Assembly: GCF_012396365.1 (NCBI RefSeq)
Contig: NZ_JAAXPG010000009.1
Span: 1-64,000, forward strand
DNA from: Nocardiopsis alborubida
Lineage (GTDB): Bacteria > Actinomycetota > Actinomycetes > Streptosporangiales > Streptosporangiaceae
Direction: 5' to 3'
Length of the DNA stretch: 64,000 nucleotides
Part shown: one piece after another, positions 15,497 through 26,752 of the stretch
Position numbering within the stretch: position 1 is the first letter of the stretch
Layout: the number at the start of each line of letters is the position of its first letter
The notes under the pieces: generated by a model
Told to the model about the DNA's origin: nothing
Databases searched by the model: none
The model's input: the letters and a program-made list of their open reading frames with translations, nothing else
Made by a program: the position numbers and the translations under genes

Positions 15497-16801
15497 GTGA
15501 GCGAGACAGCCACCTCCTCTCCCCGAGGCCGGGAGCGGACCGAGTACGACGCCGACGTGATCGTGGTCGGCGCAGGTCCCTCCGGCTCCACCACCGCCTA
15601 CTACCTGGCCCAGGCAGGACTGGACGTCCTGCTCCTGGAGAAGACCTCCTTCCCGAGGGAGAAGGTCTGCGGCGACGGACTCACCCCCCGGGCGGTGAAG
15701 CAGCTCACCGCCATGGGCGTCACCTTCGAGGACGAGGGGTGGATCAGGAACCACGGCCTGCGCATCGTCGGCGCGGGCGTGCGCCTGGAACTGCCCTGGC
15801 CCGACCTGGCCGCCTATCCGGGTTTCGGCCTCGTGCGGACCCGTTACGACTTCGACCAGATCCTGGTCAACCGCGCGGTGGCCGCCGGGGCCAAGCTCCT
15901 GGAGCGCACCACCGTCACCGGCCCCCTCATGGACGAGCGCAGCAACCGCATCGTCGGGGTCCGGGCCAAGGACGCCGACCGCGAGCCCGTCACCTTCCGG
16001 GCGCCGCTGGTCGTGGCGGCCGACGGCAACTCCTCCCGGCTGTCCGTGGCCATGGGCATCCGCAAGCGCGACGACCGCCCCATGGGCGTGGCCGTGCGCA
16101 CCTACTTCGAGAGCCCCCGCCACGAGGACGACTACCTGGAGTCCTGGCTGGAGCTGTGGGACCGCAGCGGCGACAAGAACGTCCTCCTGCCCGGTTACGG
16201 CTGGGTCTTCGGCGTCGGCGACGGCACCAGCAACGTCGGACTGGGCATCCTCAACTCCACCGCCTCCTTCCAGGACGTGGACTACCGCAAGCTCCTGCGC
16301 CGCTGGACCGACTCCATGCCCGAGGAGTGGGGCTTCACCGAGGAGAACCAGAAGGGCGGCATCCGCGGCGCCGCGCTGCCCATGGGCTTCAACCGGGTGC
16401 CGCACTACTCCCGCGGCCTCATGCTCGTCGGCGACGCGGGCGGCATGGTCAACCCCTTCAACGGCGAGGGCATCGCCTACGCCATGGAGGCCGGGAACAT
16501 CGCCGCCGACGTGATCGTGCAGGCGCACGGCAGACCCACCCAGCAGACCCGCGAGCGGGCCCTGCTGCGCTACCCGGACGTGCTCGCCGACACCTACGGC
16601 GGCTACTACACGCTCGGCCGCTACTTCGTGAAGGTCATCGGCCAGCCCGAGTTCATGAAGTACGCGACCAGGTACGGCCTGCGCCAGCGCACCCTCATGA
16701 AGTTCGCGCTGAAGATGCTGGCCAACCTCACCGAGCCCACGCAGGGAGACGCCATGGACAGGGTCATCAACGGCCTGTCCCGCATCGCCCCCGCGGCCTG
16801 A
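15497..16801 (+). CDS. menJ: Geranylgeranyl reductase family protein, probable menaquinone reductase
   Basis: 434 residues, a flavoprotein of the geranylgeranyl reductase family. It has an N-terminal FAD dinucleotide fold ('VIVVGAGPSGSTTAYYL'), the 'FPREKVCGDGLTPRAV' substrate-side motif and 'LMLVGDAGGMVNPFNGEGI' for FAD ribityl binding. Mycobacterial MenJ of this family saturates an isoprene unit of menaquinone at the membrane. The setting between menG and nuo supports a quinone role rather than archaeal-type lipid reduction. It starts at GTG 15497, 140 bases after a consensus Rex operator. Confidence 0.8.
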   Translation: MSETATSSPRGRERTEYDADVIVVGAGPSGSTTAYYLAQAGLDVLLLEKTSFPREKVCGDGLTPRAVKQLTAMGVTFEDEGWIRNHGLRIVGAGVRLELPWPDLAAYPGFGLVRTRYDFDQILVNRAVAAGAKLLERTTVTGPLMDERSNRIVGVRAKDADREPVTFRAPLVVAADGNSSRLSVAMGIRKRDDRPMGVAVRTYFESPRHEDDYLESWLELWDRSGDKNVLLPGYGWVFGVGDGTSNVGLGILNSTASFQDVDYRKLLRRWTDSMPEEWGFTEENQKGGIRGAALPMGFNRVPHYSRGLMLVGDAGGMVNPFNGEGIAYAMEAGNIAADVIVQAHGRPTQQTRERALLRYPDVLADTYGGYYTLGRYFVKVIGQPEFMKYATRYGLRQRTLMKFALKMLANLTEPTQGDAMDRVINGLSRIAPAA

Positions 16802-16837
16802 CGGGCGGGTCCGGGCGCCCGCGCCCGGACCCGCCCG
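16802..16837 (+). terminator. Hairpin terminator after menJ
   Basis: A perfect 16-bp stem (CGGGCGGGTCCGGGCG with its complement) around a CCCG loop begins directly after the menJ stop codon. It would separate menJ from nuoA, which then needs its own promoter in 16838-17072. Confidence 0.75.
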
Positions 16838-17008
16838 GACGGGGCCCGCACCGGGGAGGGCCGGAGCCGCCCGAGCGCCGCCAGCCGGGCGCCGCGGCAC
16901 CGAGACCCCCGGGTACGGGGCACCGGCCCAGCCGGACACACAACCCACCGGGCGGTCGAGCCCGGCTCCACAACAGGACACACGGGACGACCGGAGAAGA
17001 GCCCGCAC

Positions 17009-17026
17009 AAGTGAAAGCAATCACAA
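17009..17026. promoter_or_regulatory. Degenerate Rex operator upstream of nuoA
   Basis: AAGTGAAAGCAATCACAA matches the Rex consensus TTGTGAA-n4-TTCACAA at 11 of 14 informative bases. It lies 47 bases before the nuoA start. Rex is known to bind upstream of nuoA in Streptomyces coelicolor, which strengthens this weak match. Confidence 0.5.
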
Positions 17027-17072
17027 GCGCCCCCGGCACGCCGCGCGGGCGTGCCCAGCAGCCAGGAGGAGG

Positions 17073-17438
17073 GTGAGCGTGGAGCTGTACACACCGATCT
17101 TCGTGCTCGGCGGGATCGGCGCCGCGTTCGTCGTGGTGTCGATGGTCGCCGGTGCGGTCCTGGGGCCCAAGCGCTACAACCGCGCCAAGATGCAGGCCTA
17201 CGAGTGCGGCATCGAGCCCACGCCCCAGCCCGCGGGCGGCGGCCGCTTCACCGTCAAGTACTACATGACGGCCATGATGTTCATCGTCTTCGACATCGAG
17301 ATCATCTTCCTCATCCCCTGGGCCGTGCACTTCGACGCCCTGGGCTGGTTCGGACTGGTCGCGATCGTCCTCTTCCTGGTGAACGTCTCCATCGCCTACG
17401 CCTACGAGTGGCGCCGCGGAGGCCTCGAATGGGACTGA
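17073..17438 (+). CDS. nuoA: NADH-quinone oxidoreductase subunit A
   Basis: 121 residues with three membrane segments, the usual size. The family motif 'KMQAYECGIEPTPQP' sits in the first loop and 'MFIVFDIEIIFLIPWAV' in the second helix. NuoA belongs to the membrane arm of complex I near the quinone channel. The GTG at 17073 follows AGGAGGAGG; another GTG lies 6 bases later. It is the first gene of the nuo operon and is followed by a 213-bp spacer that contains repeat-like sequence, whereas the other junctions are tight. Confidence 0.97.
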   Translation: MSVELYTPIFVLGGIGAAFVVVSMVAGAVLGPKRYNRAKMQAYECGIEPTPQPAGGGRFTVKYYMTAMMFIVFDIEIIFLIPWAVHFDALGWFGLVAIVLFLVNVSIAYAYEWRRGGLEWD

Positions 17439-17448
17439 ACAGTACTTC

Positions 17449-17580
17449 TTCGGGGCTCCGCTCTGCTTCGCCCCGTGTTCGGGCGTCCCGAGGGCGGGAA
17501 CCTTCGGCGTCTCCCGTGCCTGGCTCGTTCCTCGCTGGCGGCACGCCCGATCGCCTCCAGAACCCCGCCGACGCCCGAAC
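17449..17580. repeat. Intergenic repeat related to the 41.9-kb MITE-like element
   Basis: The nuoA-nuoB spacer shares blocks with the reverse complement of 41897-42030, in the same order: CCGTGTTCGGGCG, TGGCTCGTTCCTC versus TGGTTCGCTCGTTCCTC, CGCCTCCAGAACCCCG versus CACCTCCAGGACCCCG, and GACGCCCGAAC. Even the translated frames resemble each other. It lacks the T-rich inverted-repeat ends, so it may be an old, decayed copy. Confidence 0.6.
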
Positions 17581-17651
17581 GCGAACCGCCGCGACAAAGC
17601 GCCGGCCGCAGAGCACACCCCGCAGTCCAGCCCGGAGGAGGACCACAGCTG

Positions 17652-18197
17652 ATGGGACTTGAGGAGAAACTGCCCAGCGGCATCATGCTCACGACCGTCG
17701 AGCAGGTCGTGGGCCTGGCCCGCAAGAGCTCCATGTGGCCCGCCACGTTCGGTCTGGCCTGCTGCGCCATCGAGATGATGTCCGTCGGCGGCCCGCACTA
17801 CGACCTGGCCCGGTTCGGCATGGAGAAGTTCGGCGCCACCCCGCGCCAGGCCGACCTGATGATCGTCGCCGGGCGGGTGAGCCAGAAGATGGCCCCCGTC
17901 CTGCGCCAGATCTACGACCAGATGCCCGAGCCCAAGTGGGTCATCGCGATGGGCGTGTGCGCCTCCAGCGGCGGCATGTTCAACAACTACGCGATCGTCC
18001 AGGGCGTGGACCACATCGTCCCCGTCGACATGTACCTGCCCGGCTGCCCGCCGCGGCCGGAGATGCTCCTGGACGCCGTGCTCAAGCTGCACGACAAGGT
18101 GCAGAACACCAAGCTCGGCGCCCACCGGGAGCAGGAGATCACCGAGAACGAGGAGCGGATGCTCCGCCGTTCGCTGCCGCTGGTGAGCAAGGACTGA
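17652..18197 (+). CDS. nuoB: NADH-quinone oxidoreductase subunit B
   Basis: 181 residues. NuoB holds the terminal [4Fe-4S] cluster N2 that passes electrons to quinone. The ligands are visible as C37 and C38 ('[10 protein letters not shown]'), C103 ('MGVCASSGG') and C132 ('[10 protein letters not shown]'). The ATG at 17652 has GGAGGAGG about 11 bases upstream. The nuoC gene starts one base after its stop. The upstream spacer carries a repeat; everything downstream to nuoN is tightly packed. Confidence 0.97.
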   Translation: MGLEEKLPSGIMLTTVEQVVGLARKSSMWPATFGLACCAIEMMSVGGPHYDLARFGMEKFGATPRQADLMIVAGRVSQKMAPVLRQIYDQMPEPKWVIAMGVCASSGGMFNNYAIVQGVDHIVPVDMYLPGCPPRPEMLLDAVLKLHDKVQNTKLGAHREQEITENEERMLRRSLPLVSKD

Positions 18198-18198
18198 C

Positions 18199-18939
18199 AT
18201 GAGCACCGAGAACGAACGCGAACGCGACGAGGAAGCGGCGAACCTCCCCGACAAGCTGGGCCGCGAGCGGCTGGCCGCGCCGATCCGGCGCACCGGGATG
18301 TTCGGCGCCACGACCACCGGCGACACCTCGGGATTCGGCGGCCTTCGGGTGCGGGGGAGCGCTCCCGCGCACAGCCAGCGCCCCTTCACCGATCCCGAGG
18401 ACCCGCGCACCGCCGACTTCGACCGGGTGGCCGACGACCTGGAGGCCGCCCTGGGCGAGGACGCGGGAGCGGTCGAGCGGGTCGAGGTCGCCCGCGGCGA
18501 ACTGACCTTCCACGTGCGCCGTGAGGCGCTCCCGGGGCTGGCCCGCCTGCTGCGCGACGACCCGGCCCTGCGCTACGAGCTGTGCACGGGCGTGACGGGG
18601 GTGCACTTCCCCGACGACACCGGCCGGGAGCTGCACGCGGTCTACCACTTCCGCTCGATCACCCACAACAGCGAGATCCGCGTCGCCACCACCTGTCCCG
18701 ACGCCGACCCGCACGTGCCCTCGATCGTGTCGGTCTACCCGACCAACGACTGGCACGAGCGCGAGGCCTGGGACTTCTTCGGGATCGTCTTCGACGGCCA
18801 CCCGGCGCTGACCCGCATCCAGATGCCCGACGACTGGCACGGCCACCCCCAGCGCAAGGACTACCCGCTGGGCGGCATCCCGGTCGAGTACCGGGGGGCC
18901 ACCGTGCCCCCGCCGGACGAGCGGAGGTCCTACAAGTGA
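18199..18939 (+). CDS. nuoC: NADH-quinone oxidoreductase subunit C
   Basis: 246 residues. The peripheral-arm signature '[14 protein letters not shown]' and the end '[23 protein letters not shown]...[21 protein letters not shown]' are complete. The first 75 residues form a charged, disordered-looking extension ([15 protein letters not shown]) of the sort seen in other actinobacterial NuoC proteins. It starts one base after nuoB and lies 43 bases before nuoD. Confidence 0.97.
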   Translation: MSTENERERDEEAANLPDKLGRERLAAPIRRTGMFGATTTGDTSGFGGLRVRGSAPAHSQRPFTDPEDPRTADFDRVADDLEAALGEDAGAVERVEVARGELTFHVRREALPGLARLLRDDPALRYELCTGVTGVHFPDDTGRELHAVYHFRSITHNSEIRVATTCPDADPHVPSIVSVYPTNDWHEREAWDFFGIVFDGHPALTRIQMPDDWHGHPQRKDYPLGGIPVEYRGATVPPPDERRSYK

Positions 18940-18982
18940 GCCCCGCCAACCCCACGCACTCCGCCACGAAGGGAGGCCCGGC

Positions 18983-20278
18983 ATGACCGTCACCGAGGAC
19001 TACATCGACGCCTCCGGCGGGGACTGGGACGACGTCATCGAGAAGGCGCAGGCCACCAGCGCCGAACGCCTTGTCGTCAACATGGGTCCCCAGCACCCCT
19101 CCACGCACGGCGTGCTCCGGCTCATCCTCACCCTCGACGGCGAGACCTGCACCGAGGCGCGCGTCGGTATCGGCTACCTGCACACCGGTATCGAGAAGAA
19201 CATGGAGTACCGGACGTGGACGCAGGGCACCACGTTCGTGACCCGCATGGACTACCTGACGCCGCTGTTCAACGAGACGGCGTACTGCCTGGCGGTCGAG
19301 AAGCTGCTCGGCATCCAGGACCGCGTCCCCGAGCGGGCCAACGTCATCCGCGTGATGATGATGGAGCTCAACCGGATGGCCTCGCACTTCGTGGCGATGG
19401 CGACCTTCGGCATGGAGCTGGGCGCGACCACGGTCATGACCAACGGCTTCCGTGAGCGCGAGATGATCCTGGACATCTTCGAGCTGGTCACCGGCCTGAG
19501 GATGAACCACGCCTACGTCCGCCCCGGCGGCGTGGCCCAGGACCTGCCGCCCGGCGCGGTCGGCAAGGTCCGCGAGCTGCTCAAGGAGATGCCCAAGCGC
19601 ATCGCCATCATGCGCAAGCTCCTGGACGAGAACCCCGTCTACCTCGCCCGCACGCAGGACGTGGCCCACCTCAACCTGCCCGGCTGCATGGCGCTCGGCG
19701 TCACCGGACCGCTGCTGCGGGCCTCCGGCCTGGCCTGGGACCTGCGCAAGGCCAAGCCCTACTGCGGCTACGAGGGATACGAGTTCGACGTCCCGGTCTC
19801 CGACGGCGGCGACGTCTACGCCCGCTACCGGGTGCGCATGGCCGAGATGGACGAGAGCCTGAAGATCATCGAGCAGTGCCTGGACAAGCTCCAGCCCGGC
19901 CCGGTGATGATCCAGGACGCCAAGATCGGCTGGCCCGCCAAGCTGGCGCTGGGGCCCGACGGCCTGGGCAACTCGCCCGACCACATCGCGCACATCATGA
20001 GCGGCTCCATGGAGGCGCTCATCCACCACTTCAAGCTGGTCACCGAGGGCTTCCGGGTCCCCGCGGGCCAGGCCTACGCGGCCGTCGAGAGCGCCAAGGG
20101 CGAACTCGGCTGCTACGCGGTCAGCGACGGGAGCACCCGTCCCCACCGCGTGCACTTCCGCGACCCCTCGTTCACCCACCTCCAGGCCGTCGCGGCCATG
20201 TGCGAGGGGGGAACGGTGGCGGACGTCATCGCCGCCGTGGCCAGTATCGACCCGGTGATGGGAGGAGTGGACCGGTGA
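18983..20278 (+). CDS. nuoD: NADH-quinone oxidoreductase subunit D
   Basis: 431 residues of the 49-kDa subunit type, which shapes the quinone-binding cavity with NuoB. Conserved blocks include '[15 protein letters not shown]', '[16 protein letters not shown]', '[11 protein letters not shown]', '[14 protein letters not shown]', '[10 protein letters not shown]' and '[21 protein letters not shown]'. The ATG at 18983 follows GGAGG. Its stop overlaps the nuoE GTG by four bases. Confidence 0.97.
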   Translation: MTVTEDYIDASGGDWDDVIEKAQATSAERLVVNMGPQHPSTHGVLRLILTLDGETCTEARVGIGYLHTGIEKNMEYRTWTQGTTFVTRMDYLTPLFNETAYCLAVEKLLGIQDRVPERANVIRVMMMELNRMASHFVAMATFGMELGATTVMTNGFREREMILDIFELVTGLRMNHAYVRPGGVAQDLPPGAVGKVRELLKEMPKRIAIMRKLLDENPVYLARTQDVAHLNLPGCMALGVTGPLLRASGLAWDLRKAKPYCGYEGYEFDVPVSDGGDVYARYRVRMAEMDESLKIIEQCLDKLQPGPVMIQDAKIGWPAKLALGPDGLGNSPDHIAHIMSGSMEALIHHFKLVTEGFRVPAGQAYAAVESAKGELGCYAVSDGSTRPHRVHFRDPSFTHLQAVAAMCEGGTVADVIAAVASIDPVMGGVDR

Positions 20279-21027
20279 GCGAGCACGAGACCACCGAGAC
20301 AGCGGGGGCGGCCGAGCCGCGCGAGGCGTTCCCCGCCGAGGTCACCGCACGGCTGGAGCCGGACGCCAAGGAGATCATCGGCCGCTACCCGCGGCCGAGG
20401 TCGGCGCTGCTGCCGCTGCTGCACCTGGTGCAGGCCGAGGAGGGGCACGTCAGCAAGGCCGGGATGCGCTTCTGCGCCGACCAGCTCGGCATCACCCTCG
20501 CCGAGGTCAACGCGGTCGCCACGTTCTACACCATGTACCGCCGCCGCCCCGGCGGCGACTACCAGGTGGGCGTGTGCACCAACACCCTGTGCGCGGTGAT
20601 GGGCGGCGACGAGATCTTCCAGAGCCTCAAGGACCACCTGGGGGTCGGCAACAACGAGACCACCGAGGACGGCAGGGTCACGCTGGAGCACGTCGAGTGC
20701 AACGCGGCCTGCGACTTCGCGCCGGTCGTGATGGTCAACTGGGAGTTCTTCGACAACCAGACCCCCGACTCGGCCAGGCGGCTCGTGGACGACCTGCGCC
20801 TGGGCAGGGACGTCGCGCCCACGCGCGGTCCCGCCAGCCTGTGCACCTGGAAGCAGGCCTCCCGGGTGCTGGCCGGATTCGACGACGGACGCGCGGGCGA
20901 GGGCGTCCAGGCCGCGGCCCCCTCCCTGGCCGGACTCAAGCTGGCCCGGGAGCGCGGCTGGACCGCGCCCGACCCGGACAACCTCCCCGCCAAGCCCGCC
21001 GACCAGGGTGAGGAGGACGCCAAGTGA
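20275..21027 (+). CDS. nuoE: NADH-quinone oxidoreductase subunit E
   Basis: 250 residues. It carries a thioredoxin-like [2Fe-2S] domain with ligands C101, C106, C142 and C146 ('[12 protein letters not shown]', 'HVECNAACD'). The last 60 residues after the iron-sulfur domain are an extension with '[19 protein letters not shown]', common in actinobacterial NuoE. The start is a GTG overlapping the nuoD stop; its own stop overlaps nuoF. Confidence 0.95.
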   Translation: MSEHETTETAGAAEPREAFPAEVTARLEPDAKEIIGRYPRPRSALLPLLHLVQAEEGHVSKAGMRFCADQLGITLAEVNAVATFYTMYRRRPGGDYQVGVCTNTLCAVMGGDEIFQSLKDHLGVGNNETTEDGRVTLEHVECNAACDFAPVVMVNWEFFDNQTPDSARRLVDDLRLGRDVAPTRGPASLCTWKQASRVLAGFDDGRAGEGVQAAAPSLAGLKLARERGWTAPDPDNLPAKPADQGEEDAK

Positions 21028-22343
21028 CCACCCTGACCCCGATCCTGTCGCGCGACTGGGACCGCCCCGACTCCTTCACCCTGGAGGGCTACCGGGCCAC
21101 CGGCGGCTACGGCGCGCTGCGCAAGGCGCTGGCCATGGAGCCCGACGCCATCGTGGACCTGGTCAAGAAGTCCGGCCTGCGCGGCCGCGGCGGCGCCGGG
21201 TTCCCCACGGGGATGAAGTGGGGCTTCCTGCCCGCGGACAACCCCAACCCGCGCTACCTCGTCGTCAACGCCGACGAGTCCGAGCCGGGCACCTGTAAGG
21301 ACATCCCGCTCATGCTCGCCAACCCGCACGCGCTGGTGGAGGGGGTGGCGATCGCGGCGTACGCGATCAGGTCCAGCCAGGCCTTCATCTACGTGCGCGG
21401 CGAGGTCGTGCACGTCATCCGGCGCCTGCGCCGGGCCGTCGCCGAGGCCTACGAGGCCGGGCTGCTCGGCAGGGACGTCCTGGGCACCGGCTTCGACCTC
21501 GACGTCGTCGTCCACGCCGGGGCGGGCGCCTACATCTGCGGTGAGGAGACCGCGCTGCTGGACTCCCTGGAGGGCTACCGGGGCCAGCCCCGGCTCAAGC
21601 CGCCCTTCCCCGCGGTCGCCGGCCTCTACGCCTCGCCGACCGTGGTCAACAACGTCGAGTCCATCGCCAGCGTGCCGAGCATCGTGGCCAACGGCGCCGA
21701 CTGGTTCACGTCCATGGGCACCGAGAAGTCCGCCGGGTTCGGCTTCTTCTCCCTGTCCGGGCACGTGGCCAACCCCGGACAGTACGAGGCCCCGCTGGGC
21801 GTGACCCTGCGCGAGCTGCTCGACATGTCGGGCGGGATGCGGCCCGGGCACCGGCTCAAGTTCTGGACGCCCGGCGGCTCCTCCACGCCGATCTTCACCG
21901 AGGAGCACCTGGACACCCCGCTCGACTTCGAGTCGGTGGGCGCCGCCGGGTCCATGCTCGGCACCCGCGCCCTCCAGATCTTCGACGAGACCACCTGCGT
22001 GGTGAAGGCCGTCGGCCGCTGGATCGCCTTCTACGCCCACGAGTCCTGCGGCAAGTGCACACCCTGCCGCGAGGGCAACTTCTGGATGGTCCAGGTCCTG
22101 GACCGGCTGGAGAACGGGCAGGGCACCGAGGCCGACCTCGACAAGCTCCTGGACATCTGCGACAACCTGCTCGGCCGCTCCTTCTGCGCCCTCGGCGACG
22201 GCGCGACCAGCCCGGTCACCTCCTCGATCAAGCACTTCCGCCAGGAGTACATCGACCACGTGGAGCGGGGCGGCTGCCCCTTCGACCACTCCCGGGCCAC
22301 CCTCTGGGGCGACCGGCCGACCACGACGGGAGGACACCAGTGA
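21024..22343 (+). CDS. nuoF: NADH-quinone oxidoreductase subunit F
   Basis: 439 residues. NuoF binds NADH and FMN and holds cluster N3. The glycine-rich '[18 protein letters not shown]' binds FMN/NADH, '[12 protein letters not shown]' follows, and '[11 protein letters not shown]' gives three cluster ligands with a fourth Cys in 'SFCALGDG'. It starts at GTG 21024 within the nuoE stop and overlaps nuoG by four bases. Confidence 0.97.
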   Translation: MTTLTPILSRDWDRPDSFTLEGYRATGGYGALRKALAMEPDAIVDLVKKSGLRGRGGAGFPTGMKWGFLPADNPNPRYLVVNADESEPGTCKDIPLMLANPHALVEGVAIAAYAIRSSQAFIYVRGEVVHVIRRLRRAVAEAYEAGLLGRDVLGTGFDLDVVVHAGAGAYICGEETALLDSLEGYRGQPRLKPPFPAVAGLYASPTVVNNVESIASVPSIVANGADWFTSMGTEKSAGFGFFSLSGHVANPGQYEAPLGVTLRELLDMSGGMRPGHRLKFWTPGGSSTPIFTEEHLDTPLDFESVGAAGSMLGTRALQIFDETTCVVKAVGRWIAFYAHESCGKCTPCREGNFWMVQVLDRLENGQGTEADLDKLLDICDNLLGRSFCALGDGATSPVTSSIKHFRQEYIDHVERGGCPFDHSRATLWGDRPTTTGGHQ

Positions 22344-24832
22344 CCGTCACCTCCAACTCCTCCGGCGGAGCCGCGCCCGCACCGCCGCCCGAGGACCTCG
22401 TCACCGTCACCATCGACGGGTTCCAGATCCAGGTGCCCAAGGGGACCCTCCTGATCCGGGCCGCCGAACTCCTGGGCATCCAGATCCCGAGGTTCTGCGA
22501 CCACCCGCTGCTGGACCCGGTCGGGGCCTGCCGCCAGTGCCTGGTCGAGATCCCCGACATGGGCAACGGGCGCGGCATGCCCAAGCCGCAGGCCTCCTGC
22601 ACCATCACCGTCATGGAGGGGATGGTGGTCAACACCCACCTGACCTCCCCGGTGGCGGAGAAGGCCCAGCGCGGGATCATGGAGTTCCTGCTCATCAACC
22701 ACCCGCTGGACTGCCCGGTCTGCGACAAGGGCGGCGAGTGCCCCCTCCAGAACCAGGCCATGTCCACCGGGCGGGGCGAGACCCGCTTCACCGACGTCAA
22801 GCGGACCTTCCCCAAGCCGATCGCGCTGTCCACCGGGGTGCTGCTGGACCGGGAGCGCTGCGTGCAGTGCGCCCGCTGCACCCGCTTCGCCGCGCAGGTC
22901 GCGGGCGACCCGCTCATCGAGCTGATGGAGCGCGGCGCGGACGAGCAGGTCGGCATCGCCGAGGGCGAGCCCTTCCAGTCCTACTTCTCCGGCAACACCG
23001 TGCAGATCTGCCCGGTCGGCGCGCTCACCGGCTCCGCCTACCGGTTCCGGTCGCGCCCCTTCGACCTGGTCTCCACGCCCAGCGTGTGCGAGCACTGCGC
23101 CGACGGGTGCGCCCAGCGCACCGACCACCGGCGCGGCAAGGTCATGCGCCGCCTGGCCGGGGACGACCCGCAGGTCAACGAGGAGTGGAACTGCGACAAG
23201 GGCCGGTGGGCGTTCAGCTACACCACCCAGTCCGACCGCCTGTCCCGCCCGCTGGTGCGCGACGAGGAGTCCCGGGCCCTGGAGTTCGCCTCCTGGTCCG
23301 AGGCCATCGGCCTCGCCGCCCGGGGGCTGGCCGCCGCGCGCGGCCGGGTCGGCGTCCTGACCGGGGGCCGCCTCACCTACGAGGACGCCTACGCCTACGC
23401 CAAGTTCGCCCGCGTGGCCCTGCGCACCAACGACGTGGACGCCCGGGCCCGCGCGCACTCGTCCGAGGAGGCCGACTTCCTGGCCGCCCACGTGGCCGGG
23501 ACCCCGGTCGGCGTGGACTTCACCGCCCTGGAGAAGGCGCCCGCGGTCCTGCTGGCCGGGTTCGAGCCCGAGGACGAGTCGCCCCTGGTCTTCCTGCGGC
23601 TGCGCAAGGGCGTGCGCAAGCGCGGCCTCAAGGTCTACTCGGTCGGCTCCCACGCCAGCCTGGGCCTGACCAAGACCCGGGGGACCCTGGTCAGGGCCGT
23701 GCCCGGCGACGAGGCCCGCGTCCTCAACGCCCTGGACACCGACGACCCCGGCGTCGTGGCAGCCCTGAACGAGGAGGGCGCGGTCATCCTGGCGGGTGAG
23801 CGCCTGGCCGCCGTGCCCGGCGCCCTGACCGCCGCCGCGGCCCTGGCCGAGCGGACCGGCGCCCGCCTGGTGTGGGTGCCGCGCCGCGCAGGGGAGCGCG
23901 GGGCCGTCGACGCCGGAGCGCTGCCGGGCCTGCTGCCCGGAGGCCGGCCGGTCACCGACCCCTCCGCCCGCGCCGAGGTCGCGCGGGTCTGGAACACGGG
24001 CTCCCTGCCGGAGACCCCCGGCCGCGACACCGCCGCCATCCTGGCGGCGGCCGCCGCCGGGGAGCTGGACGCCCTGGTGATCGCCGGGGTGGAGCTGGAC
24101 GACCTGCCCGACCCCGACGCCGCCCGAGCGGCCCTGGCCCGGGTGCCGTTCGTCGTCAGCCTCGAACTGCGCGCCAGCGACGTCACCGACCGCGCCGACG
24201 TGGTGCTGCCGGTGGCCGCCGTCGCCGAGAAGTCCGGCACCTTCGTCAACTGGGAGGGCCGCCACCGGCCCTTCGGCGACGCGCTCAGGGTGCCCGGCGC
24301 GCTGTCCGACCTGCGGGTGCTCTCCGCGATCGCCGACCAGATGGACGTGCACCTGGGCCTGCCCGACGCCGCGTCCGCCTACGGCGAGCTGATGGAGCTG
24401 GGCCTGTGGACCGGCGAGCGCGCGGACGGGCCGCGGGTGCGGCCCGCCGAGGTCGTGCGGCCCGAGCCCGGCCAGGCCCTGCTGTCCACATGGCGCCAAC
24501 TGCTCGGCACCGGCCGCATGGAGGACGGCGAGCCCTACCTCGCCGGGACCGCCCGGCAGGCGCGCGCCTACCTGTCCCAGGCCACGGCCGACGAGGTCGG
24601 CGTCCCCGACGGCGGGACGCTCCACGTCACCGGCGCCCGCGGCTCGGTCTCCGTGCCGGTCATCGTCACCGACATCGCCGACCGGGTCGTCTGGCTCCCG
24701 GCCAACGCCGACGGGTGCGACGTGCCCCGCGACCTGGGCGGCGGCGCCGGGCAGACCGTGCTGCTGGCCGCGTCCACCACCAACGGAACCGGTAGCAACG
24801 GGGCCGCCAGCACCAACGGGAGGCAGCAGTGA
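22340..24832 (+). CDS. nuoG: NADH-quinone oxidoreductase subunit G
   Basis: 830 residues from GTG 22340. The N-terminal [2Fe-2S] ferredoxin part ('[20 protein letters not shown]'), the His-Cys cluster ('[17 protein letters not shown]') and two [4Fe-4S] motifs ('[10 protein letters not shown]', 'CPVGALT') are all present. 'CEHCADGC' with a later Cys supplies the extra N7-type cluster site of some bacteria. The C-terminal molybdopterin-oxidoreductase-like half is present but degenerate, with an Asn/Gly/Thr-rich tail. It is an electron relay in the peripheral arm. Confidence 0.96.
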   Translation: MTVTSNSSGGAAPAPPPEDLVTVTIDGFQIQVPKGTLLIRAAELLGIQIPRFCDHPLLDPVGACRQCLVEIPDMGNGRGMPKPQASCTITVMEGMVVNTHLTSPVAEKAQRGIMEFLLINHPLDCPVCDKGGECPLQNQAMSTGRGETRFTDVKRTFPKPIALSTGVLLDRERCVQCARCTRFAAQVAGDPLIELMERGADEQVGIAEGEPFQSYFSGNTVQICPVGALTGSAYRFRSRPFDLVSTPSVCEHCADGCAQRTDHRRGKVMRRLAGDDPQVNEEWNCDKGRWAFSYTTQSDRLSRPLVRDEESRALEFASWSEAIGLAARGLAAARGRVGVLTGGRLTYEDAYAYAKFARVALRTNDVDARARAHSSEEADFLAAHVAGTPVGVDFTALEKAPAVLLAGFEPEDESPLVFLRLRKGVRKRGLKVYSVGSHASLGLTKTRGTLVRAVPGDEARVLNALDTDDPGVVAALNEEGAVILAGERLAAVPGALTAAAALAERTGARLVWVPRRAGERGAVDAGALPGLLPGGRPVTDPSARAEVARVWNTGSLPETPGRDTAAILAAAAAGELDALVIAGVELDDLPDPDAARAALARVPFVVSLELRASDVTDRADVVLPVAAVAEKSGTFVNWEGRHRPFGDALRVPGALSDLRVLSAIADQMDVHLGLPDAASAYGELMELGLWTGERADGPRVRPAEVVRPEPGQALLSTWRQLLGTGRMEDGEPYLAGTARQARAYLSQATADEVGVPDGGTLHVTGARGSVSVPVIVTDIADRVVWLPANADGCDVPRDLGGGAGQTVLLAASTTNGTGSNGAASTNGRQQ

Positions 24833-26202
24833 CCCCCGCCGCTCTCGATCCGCGCGTGACCGCCCACCTCGCCTCCGAGGAGACGCTGAGCGCCTTCGGC
24901 GGCGACCCCTGGTGGATCACCACCATCAAGGCGCTGGCGATCTTCGTCTTCCTCATGCTCTGCGTGCTGATGATGATCATGGCCGACCGCAAGGTCATGG
25001 GCCGGATGCAGCAGCGCCACGGACCCAACCGGATGGGCCCCTTCGGCCTGCTCCAGTCGCTCTTCGACGGCATCAAGCTCTCCCTCAAGGAGGACCTGAT
25101 CCCGCGCGGGGTGGACCGGTTCGTCTACATCGCCGCGCCGGTGATCGCGGCCGTGCCCGCCTTCATCGCCTTCTCGGTCATCCCGATCGGGCCCGAGGTG
25201 AACCTGTTCGGGGTCATCACCCCGCTCCAGCTCACCGACCTGCCCGTCGCGGCCCTGGTGGTCCTGGCCACCGCCGCGCTGGGCGTCTACGGGTTCGTGC
25301 TCGGCGGCTGGGCCTCCCAGTCGCCCTACGCCCTGCTCGGTGGCCTGCGCGCCTCCGCGCAGGTGATCAGCTACGAGATCGCGATGGGCCTGTCCTTCGT
25401 CGCGGTCTTCATCATGTCCGGGACCCTGACCACCTCGGGGATCGTCGAGTCCCAGCGCGGGCTGTGGTTCGCCGTGCTGCTCCTGCCGTCCTTCCTCATC
25501 TACCTGGTGACGATGGTCGGCGAGACCAACCGGCTGCCCTTCGACCTGGCCGAGGGCGAGGGCGAGATCGTCGGCGGCTTCATGACCGAGTACGGGTCCA
25601 TGAAGTTCACGATGTTCTTCCTCGCGGAGTACGTGAACATGTGCACGGTCGCCGCCGTGTCCGTCACGCTCTTCCTCGGCGGCTGGCTCGCCCCGCCCGG
25701 GATCACGGCGTTCCTGCCGGGCGCCAACGAGGGCTGGTGGCCCGCCCTGTGGTGGCTGCTCAAGTTCGTCTGCGTGATGTTCCTGTTCATCTGGGCGCGC
25801 GGCAGCCTGCCCCGGGTGCGCTACGACCAGCTCATGAAGCTGGGCTGGAAGGTGCTCATCCCGATCCAGCTGGTGTGGATCACCGCCGTCGCCGTCGTGC
25901 GGATGCTCGTCCTGGACGGCGCCTCCCCGGTGGTCATCGGCGCGGTGGTCGCCGCCTTCACCGCCGCGACCGTGGCCGCCTTCGCCGCCTGGCTGCGCCA
26001 CGCGCGCCGCGAGCGCGCCGAGGAGGCCCGCCAGCGCGCCGAGAACGCCCGACGGGCGCACCGGGACCCCGCCTTCGGCGGCTTCCCGGTGCCGCCGAGC
26101 ACCGCCCCGCACTACGGCAGCAGCATGCTCGCCGAACCGCCGCGGACGGCCCCGGCCGCCGCCGACCGCAACAAGAAGGGTGAGGAGGTTACCGGTGCTT
26201 GA
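24829..26202 (+). CDS. nuoH: NADH-quinone oxidoreductase subunit H
   Basis: 457 residues with eight or so membrane helices. The quinone-site signatures '[21 protein letters not shown]', '[18 protein letters not shown]' and '[20 protein letters not shown]' are intact. The last 70 residues are a charged, helical then Pro-rich cytosolic tail ([19 protein letters not shown]), longer than in enterobacteria. GTG start overlaps the nuoG stop; the tail overlaps the nuoI start. Confidence 0.96.
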   Translation: MTPAALDPRVTAHLASEETLSAFGGDPWWITTIKALAIFVFLMLCVLMMIMADRKVMGRMQQRHGPNRMGPFGLLQSLFDGIKLSLKEDLIPRGVDRFVYIAAPVIAAVPAFIAFSVIPIGPEVNLFGVITPLQLTDLPVAALVVLATAALGVYGFVLGGWASQSPYALLGGLRASAQVISYEIAMGLSFVAVFIMSGTLTTSGIVESQRGLWFAVLLLPSFLIYLVTMVGETNRLPFDLAEGEGEIVGGFMTEYGSMKFTMFFLAEYVNMCTVAAVSVTLFLGGWLAPPGITAFLPGANEGWWPALWWLLKFVCVMFLFIWARGSLPRVRYDQLMKLGWKVLIPIQLVWITAVAVVRMLVLDGASPVVIGAVVAAFTAATVAAFAAWLRHARRERAEEARQRAENARRAHRDPAFGGFPVPPSTAPHYGSSMLAEPPRTAPAAADRNKKGEEVTGA

Positions 26203-26752
26203 GTGGCTCAACCCCGTCAAGGGTTTCGGTGTCACCTTCCACACGATGTTCAAGAAGGTGCCGACCGTCGAGTACCCGGAGGTCAAGCGCCCCACGGCGC
26301 CGCGCTTCCACGGACGGCACCAGCTGAACAGGTGGGCCGACGGCCTGGAGAAGTGCATCGGGTGCGAACTGTGCGCCTGGGCCTGTCCGGCCGACGCCAT
26401 CTACGTGGAGGCCGGTGACAACACCGACGACGACAGGTACTCGCCCGGCGAGCGCTACGGCCGGGTCTACCAGATCAACTACCTGCGGTGCATCCTGTGC
26501 GGGCTGTGCGTGGAGGCCTGCCCCACGCGCGCACTGACGATGACCAACGAGTACGAGCTGGCCGACGACAGCAGGCAGAGCCTGATCTGGACCAAGGAGC
26601 AGCTGCTGGCCCCGCTGCGCGAGGGGATGGAGCAGCCGCCCCACCCCATGCGCCTGGGCGAGACCGAGCAGGACTACTACGCCACCGGGCGCGGCCAGCA
26701 CGGCTCACAGGACGGGCACGAGGCGCCCGAGACTCCGGAGGCGGTCCGTTGA
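26195..26752 (+). CDS. nuoI: NADH-quinone oxidoreductase subunit I
   Basis: 185 residues from GTG 26195, chosen because GAGGAGG lies 6 bases upstream; a start at 26180 would destroy that spacing. Two 4Fe-4S motifs are visible, C54-C57-C60-C64 ('[13 protein letters not shown]') and C99-C102-C105-C109 ('[13 protein letters not shown]'), binding clusters N6a and N6b. It couples to nuoH and nuoJ by overlaps. Confidence 0.97.
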   Translation: MLEWLNPVKGFGVTFHTMFKKVPTVEYPEVKRPTAPRFHGRHQLNRWADGLEKCIGCELCAWACPADAIYVEAGDNTDDDRYSPGERYGRVYQINYLRCILCGLCVEACPTRALTMTNEYELADDSRQSLIWTKEQLLAPLREGMEQPPHPMRLGETEQDYYATGRGQHGSQDGHEAPETPEAVR

